Source of the DNA: Cristatella mucedo
Lineage: Eukaryota > Bryozoa > Phylactolaemata > Cristatellidae
Direction: 5' to 3'
Assembly (NCBI GenBank): GCA_009760855.2
Contig: WPIO01000028.1
Coordinates: 641,001 to 705,000 of the forward strand
Length of the DNA stretch: 64,000 bases
A program made the position numbers and the translations under genes. Position 1 is the stretch's first letter; each line of letters begins with the position of its first letter. Shown one piece after another: positions 10,926 to 23,226 of the stretch. The notes below the pieces were generated by a model. It was not told the DNA's origin. It searched no databases and saw only the letters and a list, made by a program, of their open reading frames with translations.

Positions 10926-11132
10926 TCTTTAAGCGGAGGAATGGGACAGCTAATGTATAGTCCACACAGGACCTGCGGACACGAGGAGGCTGAAACTGAT
11001 GCAGCAGTTCAGCCTCGGTACAAAGGAGCCAAGCCGTGGCGGGCCTTGCGGGTCAGCGTAAAAACTTCGCTCTGTTTCTCTTGGTCTGCCGGCTGCCGTC
11101 CAAGCTGTTTTCGCAACTCACTGTTCGCTGGT

Positions 11133-11265
11133 TCATGCATTTGTGACATCCCATCTCGACTTTTTTAAGTCACTGTTTGCTGGTCTACCGGCCTGTGCAA
11201 TCGGGCGCTTACAGTTGGCGAAACACCCTGCGGCTAGGCCTGTCTGTCTTTACAGTCGCAGTTAC
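11133..11265 (+). mobile_element. Displaced LINE-1 3'-domain fragment
   Basis: It encodes a reading like F-V-T-S-H-L-D-F followed by GLPACAIGRLQL. In intact copies this comes after the polymerase, yet here it precedes the polymerase start at about 11285. It is therefore a separate insertion or a rearranged piece abutting the next copy. Confidence 0.7.
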
Positions 11266-11279
11266 CATTTCATTCATCA

Positions 11280-13126
11280 CACATTCATGGAGGTCACTAG
11301 TGATCTCGTCCTGAAGTTCATATCCCAATCAAAGAAGACAACTAGTCCTCGGACCCTATATCCCACTGTCCTGCTTCTACGATGCATTGATCCACTGCTG
11401 CCATGCATAGCTAACGTCATAAATATGTCATTAGCCTCAGGTCATGTCACAGCACTTTTCAAGAAGCCTGTAGTCAGGCCACTACTCAAGAAAGCGACAC
11501 TAGATCAAGAGAACTTGAGCTAATTCCGCCCAGTCTCCCTTCTACCGTTCCTATCAAAGACACTGGAACTAGTCGTGGCAGACCAGCTGAACTCATATAT
11601 TGAAACATCAAACCTTGCTTATAAGTTCACGTCTGGTTTTAGAGCTAATCACACCACCGAGTCAGCATTGCTTCGGGTGTACAACGACTTACTTAGGAAT
11701 GCAGACGTGGGTAGAGTATATCTGCTTGTTTTTCTCGATCTTTTGGCAGCTTTTTGTATTATCGATCACCAAGTCCTTCTTGAGCGCCTCCTACCTCGCC
11801 TCGGCATCGCTGGCATTGCTCTGCAATGGTCCAGGTCCTATCTCTGTAGGAGACTCCAGAGTATTGACGTGAATGGACAAAGATCATTTGAGGAACTTCT
11901 GAAATATGGGGTACCTCAGGGCTCCATCCTTCGTCCAGTTCTTTTCGCGGTTAATACTCTCCCTCTTGCCGATATGATTGCTAAGTTCGATTAGGCTTTT
12001 ACTTCTATGCGACACTCAGTTGTACCTTTGGTTGTATCCCTCCCAGCCCTCGAGCACGTCAACTTCTCTCAATTTCCTTGCTGCATGTATTAATGACATC
12101 CGCATATGGATGGCAGCAAGCTTTCTTAAATTGAATGATAGTAAAACCAACTTACTAGTTATGAGCTAATAAAGTGTGATTCAGTAATTTAAAAGGCTAA
12201 CGCTCAAAATCAGCTCTGCCAGCATATATCCTGTTGAATCTTCAAATAATCTAGGTCTCATGTGTCAAAGTGATCTTACTTAAGACGATCACATCAGCTC
12301 TGCAGTCAAGTCTGCCTACTTTCAGCTACATAACATTGCTAGAAATTGGCTTGTCAGACAGGGATACCACATCTAAATTGGTCCGTGCATTTGTGACATC
12401 TCATCTTGACTTCTGTAACTCACTGCCTTTTGGTCTACCGGCCTGTGCAAGCAGGCGCTTACAGCTGGTTCAAAACTCTTCAGCTAGGCTTGTCTGTCGT
12501 GTACTTCGAAGTTGAGACATCTCACCACTTCTTGCCGGCCTGCACTGGCTCCCCATGAAGCAGCGAATCGACTTCAAGGTTTTGTCGCTCAACTTTAGGT
12601 CCCTTCAGGTTCCATTCTTTAACTCCACCCTACCTATCAGAACTGCTCCCCCCAACTAGGCTAAGCATCGTACCACCCGCTTTTCGGATTAGGAGACATT
12701 TCCTTTAATTTCTATGCTTCCAAAGCATAGAACTCACTCCCAACTGACGTCACAATATCCCGTGACTTAACGTTTAATGAAGGTAAAAATGCATCTATTT
12801 ATTTCAGAATTTAGTGAGTCCTTTGGATTAGTCCTTTGTGTGCTTATGCGAGCTGACACCGTGTGGGCTACTACAAATTATATGCATGCTGATCCTGTGC
12901 ATATTATAACTAACCACGTCCTACTTGCTGACATTGAGCATGCTCCCACTATCCATTCGACCATGTTTCTTTAACAGCATTTGTAAACTCTTTAAACTCA
13001 TTCGTAAATTCTTAGAATGAGAACAAGTCCTCTTCCCATTGCAGCAAATGTAAAGCGCCTCGAAAGAGATTGAATTATCTGAGGGCGCTTTATCAAGTGC
13101 ATTATTATTATTATTTTTATTATTAG
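11280..13126 (+). mobile_element. LINE-1 copy: reverse transcriptase to 3' tail, decayed
   Basis: CR1/L2-like non-LTR retrotransposon. In order: the linker (LLKKATLDQENLS, then a stop, then FRPVSLLPF), the finger/palm region (GFRANHTTESALL, FLDLLAAFCIIDHQVLLERL), KYGVPQGSI, a degraded RT tail (12000-12170), the C-terminal domain (12380-12510) and a 3' untranslated region. It ends in the conserved tail AAAGCGCCT...GAGGGCGCTTT followed by (ATT)n. The first catalytic Asp (FLDL) is readable, but frame breaks near 11520, 11990 and 12170 make the copy inactive. The endonuclease part is absent. Confidence 0.85.
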
Positions 13127-13224
13127 GTGCCATGCAAATTAGTATAATTATTTCAGCAACGGAGACGCATGGTCAAATCTCAGCCATGCTCATCACCAGC
13201 TGCAGTGACCTAGTGACTTTTTTG

Positions 13225-14022
13225 GTAGCCCAGCTAAAATGAAATTGCAATATTCTGGCCTAGACAAAACCAGGGAGCCAGTTAAAGTTTTTGCAAACAA
13301 CCTTGGAAGGCAGTTCCTAATCTTAACTAGGAATCGGACGCGATGGCTTGCTGAGAAAGCAGTCTTTTTAACGAAGTTTTCAAAATCTAGGCAGCTGTCA
13401 AAGATGACGCCTATATTCCGAGCACATGATTATAGTCGCACAACAGCATCACCTATTAGTAGAAGAAGATGTTCTAGTCCAGCCACAGGTTTAGCGTGTG
13501 CTGTACGTAGCGGTTCCGTTGTATTGTCGTTATGTTTAAGGAAATTTGCCGAAATCCATGATTGAATGTCTGCAAGGCAAACATTCAGTTTATCAGACAC
13601 TGCAGCAGATTCAAATGGCTTAAATGGCAAACGCAGCAGAGTATCGTCAGCATAATAGTGATAACCTATTCCATGGGCCCGAATTACTTTTACGAGAGGT
13701 TTAGTATAAATGGAGAACAGCAAAGGACCGGGGACTTGTGGGATTTAACCGGTGACTTGTCTGGTGGATGAGACCTGACCCCCGCACGACGCGGATTGAA
13801 CACCATCGCACATGTACGGTTTTAAAAACGCCAGTGTCTTATCTGCAAGACCGATTGTTCTTCTCAATCGTTCAAATAGGACATCGGGGTCAACAGTGTC
13901 GAAGGCGGCTGATAGAATTAGCAGCGCTAGGGCAGCGACGACATTCCCGCCGTCGTCGCTGCCTGGGACGTCGCCGGTTACACGGAGGAGAGCAGTTTCA
14001 GAGCCGCTCGGCCCGTCCACGA
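13225..14022 (-). mobile_element. LINE-2 copy, reverse transcriptase part, decayed
   Basis: Minus-strand reading shows LSAAFDTVDPDVLFERL near 13900, a gap, then LFSIYTKPLVKVI and YHYYADDTLLRL (the catalytic YADD) near 13650, and NIGVIFDSCLDF further on. It is closest to the LINE at 1640-3830, sharing the wording around LLERLR..IGLADK. It is interrupted by deletions and frame changes. The upstream end meets a GC-rich tract abruptly at about 14022. Confidence 0.8.
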
Positions 14023-15270
14023 CTCGGGCGGTCGCAGTCTGGGTGGCCGCTCGCGCGAATGGGCGCGCAGCGTTGACGCGCCCGCGGCCGCTGCCGCCGA
14101 GGGGCTGTCTCGAGGCCGCTGGCGGTGGCTTTTAAGGGCGTCTTTACGGTGGCCTGGCATTCCAACCTCTCAGACGGCTGCGGCTATCAGCTGCGCTCAG
14201 CACAGAGTGGCGCGCACGTGGCAGATAACAAAGGCTCGGGCGGCGAGCGCCGGCTGCGTGCGCCAGGCCGCTGGGGCCGATCGCTCGCCGGCGGCGACCT
14301 GCCGGCGGCGACCTACCGGCGGCGGCCTCTAGCAGTGGCCGCGAGCTTCCCCGACCGCTCGTTCTCGTTAGAGGCCTGGCAGCGCAGCTAATGAGTCGCC
14401 AGCGGACGGCGAGAGGCGGCCGCGCATCGGAGGGGGGAGGGGGCGCAGGCTAGGGCCGCTGTCCGCAAGGGCCTCGACGCCGCGGGCGACGGCCGCGCAG
14501 CTAGCTGTTCGAGCTGGCGAGCGCCGTGTGGGCGACGCCATGTTCCTCCCGCTCTCCCTGGGGACAAAGAGCAGTACGAGCAGATGCTCGGCTCTTGTAC
14601 GGCGCCGAGCACCCGCCGCCGCCGTCGCAGCAGCAGCAGCCGGTAGCGTCGAGGCAGCGCGAGCTCGCCTAACCTTCCGCCTGCCTCGCTCTCTGCGGAG
14701 CCGCTGCTGTGGGCGCCAGCTAGACAGCGAGAGCCTGCGGAAGAGCCGTCGCACCAGTACTGGCGCCGCAGCTTCCGCCGAGCCGGCGGCGCCGCTCGAG
14801 CCCTTCGCCGTGCGGCTTTTCGGCGGGGCCTGCGAGCCGCGGGCGCCGCCGCGGCCGCGCTTAGCGCGAGGCGCAGCCCGACGCAGAGCTGAGCGGCCTC
14901 AGGAGCGAACGTCTCGCAGGTCTGATCGGAAAGCGTGCGTCGACGCCATTTAGACGCGGAGGCTTGCGAGCACGCCGAAGCCGCCTCGGCGTCGGCTTGC
15001 CGCGTCGCCTTCGCCGGCGCTCGTCCGCCCCCGCCCGCTGGCCGGCCCAGAAGACGAGGCCGGCTGACTTCCGGCTGACGGCGAAGAGACAGCGAGGCGG
15101 CGCTAGCTTACCCGGAGCCCGCACCTCAGTCGGTCGGTTGGTGAGGTGGTGGAAGTAGGGCAGGCCCTCCAATCGCGGCCCCCGATGCGGCGGGAGTAGG
15201 GTCGATATTAGACGCGGCTTCTTTAGAGCGACCCTAGCCAATGAGTTGGCGCATGCCGATCACAAATTGA
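14023..15270. other. Very GC/CpG-rich tract, possible CpG island
   Basis: This dense CpG block starts sharply where the LINE-2 copy ends and fades near 15250. Long frames are open on both strands (for example 14528-14953 plus and 14754-14368 minus) but are arginine/alanine-rich with no recognisable domain. It could be the promoter and first exon of an unseen gene, but I cannot support a transcript. Confidence 0.4.
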
Positions 15271-18009
15271 TTAGCGGTAAATGCCCAGCTGCTTATTTAT
15301 GCGCGGTCACGTGGCGGTGGCTAGCTCATTGCCGCCGCGCTACATCGAGGGGTCGGGCGCGGCGACTATAAGGCGAAAGTGGCACCAGCCTAGCAGCGAA
15401 CGACACGCTAGCCCGAATCCTCCTCAGCAGCGGTCAGCGCCCGCTGCCGGCACGGTCGGCCTCCCGTTTGAAGCGCAGCAGGCATTTTTCTCACGATTGC
15501 GTAATCGAATTACCACGGAACTTGCTAGTTACGCTCTAAACACGACACTGCGTAAAATACCTGTACAATAATAAAATATGTGCATAACGATCGCTACTTA
15601 TAAGGACGCGATTCTAACTTGAGGCATTCAGTTACGATTGTTACTTTAGCAAAACTTAGCATGGAATAAGCAAGAGTAATTACGTAATATGCAGTCTCAA
15701 AATAAACAGTTGCTACTCGAGCTTAACGGCGCTTCATGGTTATGGAATGCCGCCATTGCGGCGCCCAGGCCGCCATCGAGGTGCAATGCCTGTGCGTTCT
15801 CGGTTGGGTTTCCTGCCCGGGACGTCGGTCGTTGCAACGGACGTAGTGTGGCGCGACATCGCCACCGCATTGTCCTGCACCAGCCTGACTCACTACCTTC
15901 GCCGGCCCAGTGAGCGATCTAGATGTGAGCGCGTAACTCCTTATCAGCCTGGCCCTATCCACTGACTATGCAGATGGATTACGAATGACTGAGCTGTCAC
16001 GTGAATCTATGCCAGCTGCATCACTCTCTTCCCTACTGTTCGCGGCCTTGAGCGGACGTGCTTCTCTCCACTTGAACGCACACGCGTGCGCTTTACGAGA
16101 TCGGAGTAGACCGCGACCGCGGTTCGTCACGACGTCCACCCAATACATGCTGTGGAGAGATTGTGGGCGTGTCATCGTCTTCACGTGGTTCCGCACCAGC
16201 TGACGATCCGTCTGCCCAATGAGTGGGCTCCTTGCTTCCGGAGCAGCACGCACGGCGTTCGCTGCACCAAGATGTACGCCCGCGTATTTCATCTGCTTCG
16301 CCAGCGTGCCACACTGGCGTCGCCATTGCTACCACGCGTTTGTGGGGGCATCGCCAATACTCGCTATTCTTCGTCGCGCAGCTGCCGAGCGCCTGAGCCC
16401 CTACAAGGCGCTTAGCGTCGTTTGCTTTCGGCGAACGCTCTGCTACATGTGCGCTTTCGCTTGGGATCCTTGCGAGCGCCATGCAACGGCAGCTAAACCA
16501 GCTGGATTATGGCGGATTATTAGTATTCGATAGTTTCTTCTTATTATTATTATATTACGCGATAGTTTCTTGCCGAGGCGGTATGAAAAGCCGGCGCCCC
16601 GATATAGGCGGGGAGTCACGATTCGAGACTCGGTGCATTGGCATTGGAGCTGATGTGAGCTGAAGGCCGCACAGCGGTCGGTGTTCGTCGTGGCCACCGT
16701 TGAATGCCTGTAACCGTCCGCTGGTGTTAGACTCGTCTGCATTATAGATACGGACTTGATATGCTAATGCACGAGCACTCGTCGTCGCTGCAGCGTTTCT
16801 CCTACTGTCGGCATACCTGCGTGCACTGGAGTGACACCTGTAACTAACTAGCCGCGCCGCAAGTTTCAGGCCCCGCCGATACTCGTCGCGCGTCGGCTGA
16901 GACTAGCACTGCTACGAGCGCTGCGTTTGGGCCTAGTTCTGACCGGACGTGGAAGCCGCACTCCACGTTTGTAACAGCCACGCTTACGCCGACCCCCGCG
17001 GTAGGCCATTAAAGGTGCTCAGTGCCCGCTACAAATGACGCTGACAGTCGCTCTCGGTTGCCTGCTCGACCTTTGACCCTTCCCGCTTGCTCCGTCGCGT
17101 CTATAGTCTTCTTAGGTCTTTTTCGCAGCAGGGCCGCCGAAAGCCGTCCTGCCTGCCCAGTTGGGCCGCCGCGAACAGCCTCCCCGTGCATCCGGTCGGC
17201 GCCCCAGATGCTTCTTCGGCCCATCGCTGCCTTCTTTTTCAGCCAGCGTTCTCGCGATAAGTAATTAGTAAACGCGGGCTTCCGGCGTGTCCGACGGCAG
17301 GCAGAGCGCGGAAGCGACGGTGCGGTTCCTACCAGGCGCGGCAGCAGCAGCAGCCCTCTGCGGTGGCCAGCAACCGGATGTGGCAGATGCCGCGTGCGGC
17401 CCGTAGTGCGGACGAGCGGCCGCCGAATCAGTCATCCCGCCCGGCTCGTCCGAGCCCGATGGCGGCGCCGGCAGCCGCTGCAGCAGCAGCTCGAACCCTC
17501 GCTTCGGGCGCGAACGAGTCAATCGCCAGGCGTCGCCGTCGTCAGCTCCGTTGTCCGAGCAGCGCCTGCCGGCCGATCGGCCGGCAGCCGTTTAAGGCCG
17601 GCTACCAAACTAGCGACTGTCGCTCCGGCCGCCAGCATCGTCGTAGCGCGGCGTTAGGCCACTGAGCTGAGGGGCGGGCGGGCGGGCGGGTGTGCGTTCA
17701 GCTCGGCCGTCCGGCGGTAGTCGCGGCTGTCCTTGGCAGTGGCTGAGCGTTAGGAAAGGGCAAGGCCGAGCCAGGAGACGCGCGAAGACCGCTCCGCGGG
17801 CGACTGGGATATACGCCCGATACACGCAGGTACGCCGACTTTAGCGCAGCAGGGCAGCGGCAGTGATCGAGAGCGCTCGCACCTCGATGCAACAAATCCA
17901 CAACGTAAAGACGTAAAGCAGTCTATTCCATAGCCGCACAGCGTCGCGAGTGTACAGCGCCGGTCGCAGCCTCCAGCGCTCGCTACTACAAAGCCCAGTG
18001 TGCAGTTAA
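15271..18009. other. Unassigned GC-moderate sequence
   Basis: Several CpG-rich patches (17260-17900) and a short (TTA)n near 16540 are present. Open frames on both strands overlap each other and show no domain. I find no LINE or SINE motif in the stretch. Confidence 0.45.
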
Positions 18010-18053
18010 CAATGATAATAATAATTCACTTGATAAAGCGCCCGCAGAGAACT

Positions 18054-18090
<37 letters not shown>

Positions 18091-18262
18091 GGCGCTTTAC
18101 ATTTGCTGTAAAGTGAAATGCAATTGAATGGTAAGTAAAATCATGCTTGAAAAACAAACGAAATGAATAATATGGTTAGGGGTGACATGCACAGGGTCAG
18201 CATGCAAATGTGGTTAGTGGCAGCATGCACAGTGTCAGCACGCATAAGCACATCAAGGACAA
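18010..18262 (-). mobile_element. LINE-1 3' end with internal (TC)n expansion
   Basis: Read on the minus strand it is the last 250 bases of LINE-1, ending in the AAAGCGCC tail and short (ATT)n. The inner hairpin arm, normally TCTCT-sized, has grown into about 16 TC dinucleotides at 18057-18089. Other copies (38062, 47355) have the normal short form. Confidence 0.85.
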
Positions 18263-18655
18263 ATCACAGGGCCAGTTCGCTCGCTCAAAGGCCAAAGTCC
18301 AACCGACTGACAATTTCTTGCGTTGGGCTTTTTACAACGCTTCAGCCACAGATTACGAAATTTCCGGTTTCCAACCGTCGTAATTCAGGAACCGCCGATA
18401 GTCTCAAGCACCATCGTGATATAAGCGCTTCCGCACACTGCACATATCGCTACCGTCTCCTTAAATTAAGGCCGTCGTGGGCCGGTATAATAAAAGAAAC
18501 CTACAATATCCATATTTGATAGGCTTCAACGTTCGGCTTCGCCACCTTGCAAGGCTCTGACACTAAAATTCTATCGAGGATTTTCTTACGTATTCTTCTT
18601 TAGCTGTAGTTGTATGAGTTTGCGCTGTCTTTGGCTCGTCCTTATTCTTCTACGC
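18263..18655. other. Unassigned sequence
   Basis: This short stretch between a LINE tail and a MITE has no gene or repeat I recognise. Confidence 0.5.
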
Positions 18656-18841
18656 CAGAGTTCGGCAAACTCCGGCCTTTAGGCCAGATATGGCTTAACT
18701 AGTGCTCCAGCCGTGCCTGACGCCCCGCTCCCCCGCCCCGCCCCGCCGGCCCTGTGGAGGGGGCGCGGTATCTTCTGGCCTAGAGTGCCTTCTTGGCCTC
18801 CTGAAATGGCCTGGTGGTCCGAAAAAATTTGCCGACCCCTG
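18656..18841. mobile_element. hAT-type MITE, copy 2 (186 bp) with perfect target duplication
   Basis: The ends read CAGAGTTCGGCAAACTCC on the left and, on the opposite strand, CAGGGGTCGGCAAATTTT on the right. The 8 bases TTCTACGC occur immediately on both sides (18648-18655 and 18842-18849), the size expected for hAT transposition. The interior is GC-rich with no coding capacity. It belongs to the same family as the 225-619 element but is inverted and shorter. Confidence 0.92.
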
Positions 18842-18984
18842 TTCTACGCAAACAGCCATGACAGACAGAAATGGGCTGGGCTTGAATGCATCTATTTTGA
18901 ACCAATCACTTTTCAGAAGTTCAGCTCATTGACACTTCACTTGGCCGAAGACAGGCCAGCGTCTTTAGCTTTAACACTATCTCA

Positions 18985-19650
18985 ATAGAGCATGTTAGTT
19001 CAGCTGGATCTCTTACCAGCGTTCGATACGACTAAACAGCAAGTTTTTCTTTGAGTGTCTATCTATCATCTCGCCAGTCATCGCCAGCGATGAACTGCAT
19101 GATGGTCTAGATCCCAGGCAACGGAATCTTTCCACTCACATATGTGATGGGGGAGATTCCAATGCTTTGCTTTCAAAGAGCAGTGATCATTCGGTAGCCA
19201 TTACATTATGGAGTACACAGGGATATGGGCTTAGTTTAATTCTTTTCAAAATTTATACTCTCTCTTTCTCTTTCTCTCTCTGAGAGATGCCAATGTAATC
19301 GCCAAACACAATTTGGGACTTCATTTCTATGGAGGTGAAACACGCCTAAGCACGTGCTTTGATCCCTACCTGCCTTCCAGCATTTCGAGCTCTGTCTACT
19401 TCCTTGCAGCATGTATTGCTAGCTTTCACACTTTAATGGCAGCTAACTTTCTCAAACTGAATCTCAATCAAAGCAAATAACTCACATATAGGAAAGCCTT
19501 GCCCTCACAATGGGCTCGGCCTTTTTATCACCCGTAGCATCTGCATGCAATATGGTTGTCATATTACAAAGTGACCCATCTTTGATGGTCATAGCAGCTG
19601 TACAGTCAAGCCAGCTGACTTACCAGTCTACCTTTACTAATTTACCTTGC
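18985..19650 (+). mobile_element. LINE-1 fragment, strongly decayed
   Basis: Recognisable pieces in order are an FDT-containing segment like VQLDLLPAFDT (near 19000), the segment around CTTTGATCCC TACCTGCC (the YADDTQLY..FDPSQP region, here mutated), and a later KLN-like segment near 19460. No frame is intact and there is no tail. Confidence 0.65.
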
Positions 19651-20475
19651 TAAGTGACTTAAGAGTGCAACAATTCTGGCCTGATTCGATAAGAATAATA
19701 CTGCTAATAAGCTGGCTGAGGTAGGTTCATAACTATTGGAAAATGGATTCGATCGAGAGTTTGACCTATGTCGTGAGTTCGGGCGTGTAAATGAGCCCGA
19801 AGAGAAAATTATTTACAAGTAGTCAGAAATTCGGCGTGATGGTGGTCTCACATGCTTTTAAAAACCAATTTTAAATAATGTCATCTAATATGATAGGGGT
19901 GCTGGAATAATTTATGTTGGAATTCATGAAAGCCGTGCATACAGAGACAAAAGCTTGAGCGAACTCGTTTGACCAAGGAAATGTGTATTCGCGTCATTGA
20001 AAATTACCACAGAATGACGACTGGACGGCTCCTACAGAACACGGTAACAAAAAGAGAATCCATTGATAAGCCTTTGACCAAATAGTCTGCGTCCACTTCG
20101 CCGTCTTCGACAGGATAATAAAACAAAAATAGGTCGATAATTTAAACAAGCTTTGACTGTAACGTCTGCGTCTCTAATTCTACGATTGTAAGGCAATGAT
20201 AAAAAACAGAGATCATTAAAAGGGCTTCGACAAAAGTGTCTGTCAAGAAGTGTCTGCGTGAATGGGCTACACGAGTTTCTAGTAAGGCAGCTGCGTTGCT
20301 GATTCGTCAGCGGCTCATGGCTCTCGTGTGCACTCGGCTAATGTTACATGCGAGCGGAGCACCATTCGCGTGCATAGCAATGAGCTGCCCAGCTCTACGG
20401 CAATATGCTGAGTGGGCGAAACCTGAAAACCGACTGCGTGATGCGAGCGATCCGATACATTCGCTCTGTGAGCTC
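19651..20475. other. 3' flank of gene B, unassigned
   Basis: AT-rich. A GTGAGTTCGGG block near 19770 resembles the tRNA-like sequence at 5040-5205. I saw no AATAAA on the minus strand close to the gene B stop codon, so the polyadenylation site is not placed. Confidence 0.4.
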
Positions 20476-20656
20476 TCAGACGTCAAACTCGTTCAGCGAG
20501 TAAGCGCCGCCGCCGCCGCCGTCGCCGCTCTGACCACTGAGCGTGTCGCGACTTCCTAGCGCCGCGCCTAAAAGGGACGTCGACGCCTGCTTGCACATCC
20601 GGCACTGCTCGTCCTCGAGCGTCTTGCAATGCTCGAGGATCTGGTGCTTAATGGCC
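20476..20656 (-). CDS. Gene B exon 5 (terminal)
   Basis: A textbook polypyrimidine tract and acceptor (CTTCTTCTCTATTTCGCGTAG on the minus strand) precede an open frame. That frame reads [10 protein letters not shown], goes on through [10 protein letters not shown] and ends [14 protein letters not shown] at 20476. Third positions are mostly G or C, as in the other exons. Joined to exon 4 it makes INLDRAIKHQI without a break. It could instead be an exon of another gene, but phase, strand and codon use fit gene B. Confidence 0.65.
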
Positions 20657-21880
20657 CTACGCGAAATAGAGAAGAAAGCTTCGGCTCGTTGCAATGATGA
20701 AACGTCGAGAACGATTGTGCACACGTCCCGAAGCGATAATTGGCAAGAGCGTCTGACAGTGCGGACGACTATCCAAGCCAGGCTGTGCCGCACAGTGCCA
20801 CGCCCGCTTCTGCAACTTTTTCGTGAAAGCTGCAAAAAATGCTTATATTATGAAGGACGCACGTGAAAGCTTGTGGGCGGGACTTCTGGCACTGTATTAT
20901 TTACGGCTACGTGCACGTTAGATGCAGTATTAAATATATACATAGTATGAATTTAATATACCTGTGTATGGTCTTTGTTTATGAATAAGTTTAACATGGA
21001 TATATTTTGCATGGACATGCAGACAGTTGCGGAGTCAGGACTTTCATCTGGGGGGATGCAAGACTCGCAGAATTTCTATGTAGGGGGCAAGGCCAACAAG
21101 ATTTTCATGCAGACGGGGCTACACCTGTATATGAAAAGCAATGGCGCAAAATCATCGTCTGTGCTCGACACTAATCTCGGCGGTTGCTCATCGAGTGGAA
21201 TTAAGACGCCATTTTGATAATGGTGACGGTCGGGGGCCCCCCTCGCAGGAATAGAGGGCGCCCAGGTCGCTAACCCGTTGTAAGGAAGGGGGGTGTGTGA
21301 AATGCCCCTGCACCCTGGCTCAGCCGCTGCTTACAGGCATGTATATGAAGGGATAAATGAATGCACGCTCCGTGACATCACAGAGAGCCATGACGACAGA
21401 GAGCTGATTCACTTGAGATCATTTGTTTTCACGTTCGAGCTCAATTGGGCTTCAGTACGCAATCGGCAGACGACGACCGGAATCGAAAAAGCACCAGCGT
21501 CTGCCACGCTCGCTAATGAGAGTCGACGCAAGCCCCTACCGGTGGCGCTAACTCAGAGCTCAGAGTGCAGCCAAGCGTTAGGTAAGAGCTCCTCGTAGCG
21601 ACAGCGACGCACGGACGCCTCCTGGTTGCAGAGCTATGTCCGACTACCTCCGACACGTAAATCGATCAGATGTAGGGAGGCTTCAAAGCCTTTCCGACAG
21701 CAATAAATCAAGGTAGCGCCGCCAGCAGCTTCGCTGAGCACTGCTTGACCGCTAAGCAAGAGCGCTTTCCATTGGGCTCTATACAGCTATTATTATTATT
21801 ATTATTATTATTGCTATTGCTAGCGCTAAGCCTCGGCGGCGGCTTTCGGGTGGCTGGACGAGTGAACGCGTCGTGCAGCC

Positions 21881-21977
<97 letters not shown>

Positions 21978-22902
21978 AATCACGAGGAGCGTGGCGGACG
22001 AGACGCAGGCTGCTCGCGGAAGCCTACAGCTAGCGAGAGCTGACTCAGTCGGCTGAGACAGCTTTAACAGAAAAAAAAGTAGGAGGGAACGGATTTTAAT
22101 TAAGGATAGATTGTTTCTGTAGTCACTTGAATGCCGCTGAGGCTCTTCTGACGCTAAATGAACGAGCTCGCTCAGATTAACAAGGCGAGCGCTTTCAACA
22201 GGTTATACTGAAACGAAAATACTAGCTTTTGAACGTCATTACTGAGGAGAGTATACGGAAAAAATGAGGGTGGACTATATTGAGGGCTTTGTGGTGAAAG
22301 CAATATAAATTATTGACGCATTTCTATAATGCATACTCACTCTGAACAATTTCAGTAGTCATTTTTGTATGAATTCATGAGCAAAAGTATTTTTTCATTC
22401 TGTCGCTATTCTGTCTGACTAAATATGCCCCAAAAACGCAACTTTTCTTCACAATTTTGTCTCTTCGGAAATGGGTTAATTTTACGATAATTAATATCGT
22501 CATACAAAAGCAAAGCTTTTTAAGAAAAATTGCAATTTTCTATACTTCTGAGGTTTAAGCAATTGGAAAAACACTTGTAACGAGGAACGAAAATTGTGTT
22601 ACACAGTGAAGTAATAATATATTTTTACTAGCGCCCTAAGAGATTTAAATCTCTATATAGGCGAGACACATAAATTTGGGCTACGCCGGTGAAAATTGAA
22701 CATCTATGACCGTCTTCCATCAGCTGGTTTGGCCCAGTGGTTAAAGTGCTCGCCCCGATCAAGGTCTGGCCGAGGTCGTGGGCTCCAGCCCCGTGGCATA
22801 TGTGAAGCGCCTGAATAGAGATTAGGTTCTCTTAGGGCGCTATACAAATAAATTATACCTCTCAATGCCCGCTCGTCTCCTCTTTCCTTCCCTCTCTCTC
22901 TG

Positions 22903-22951
<49 letters not shown>

Positions 22952-23040
22952 CGCTTTTATCACGCTCTATGCATCGCTTTTCTATGTGTCTCAGCGTGCA
23001 TACGCAAATAAATATCTTTCCCTCTCAACATAGCTATATA

Positions 23041-23116
<76 letters not shown>

Positions 23117-23132
23117 GTGAAAATGAAGATAG

Positions 23133-23172
<40 letters not shown>

Positions 23173-23192
23173 GTGAAAATGAAGATAGTACA

Positions 23193-23226
<34 letters not shown>

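Noticed and set aside
21708..22056. Proteins with Glu-Arg or Leu-Ser runs around the GA repeat
   Set aside because: They are direct translations of (GA)n and its complement.
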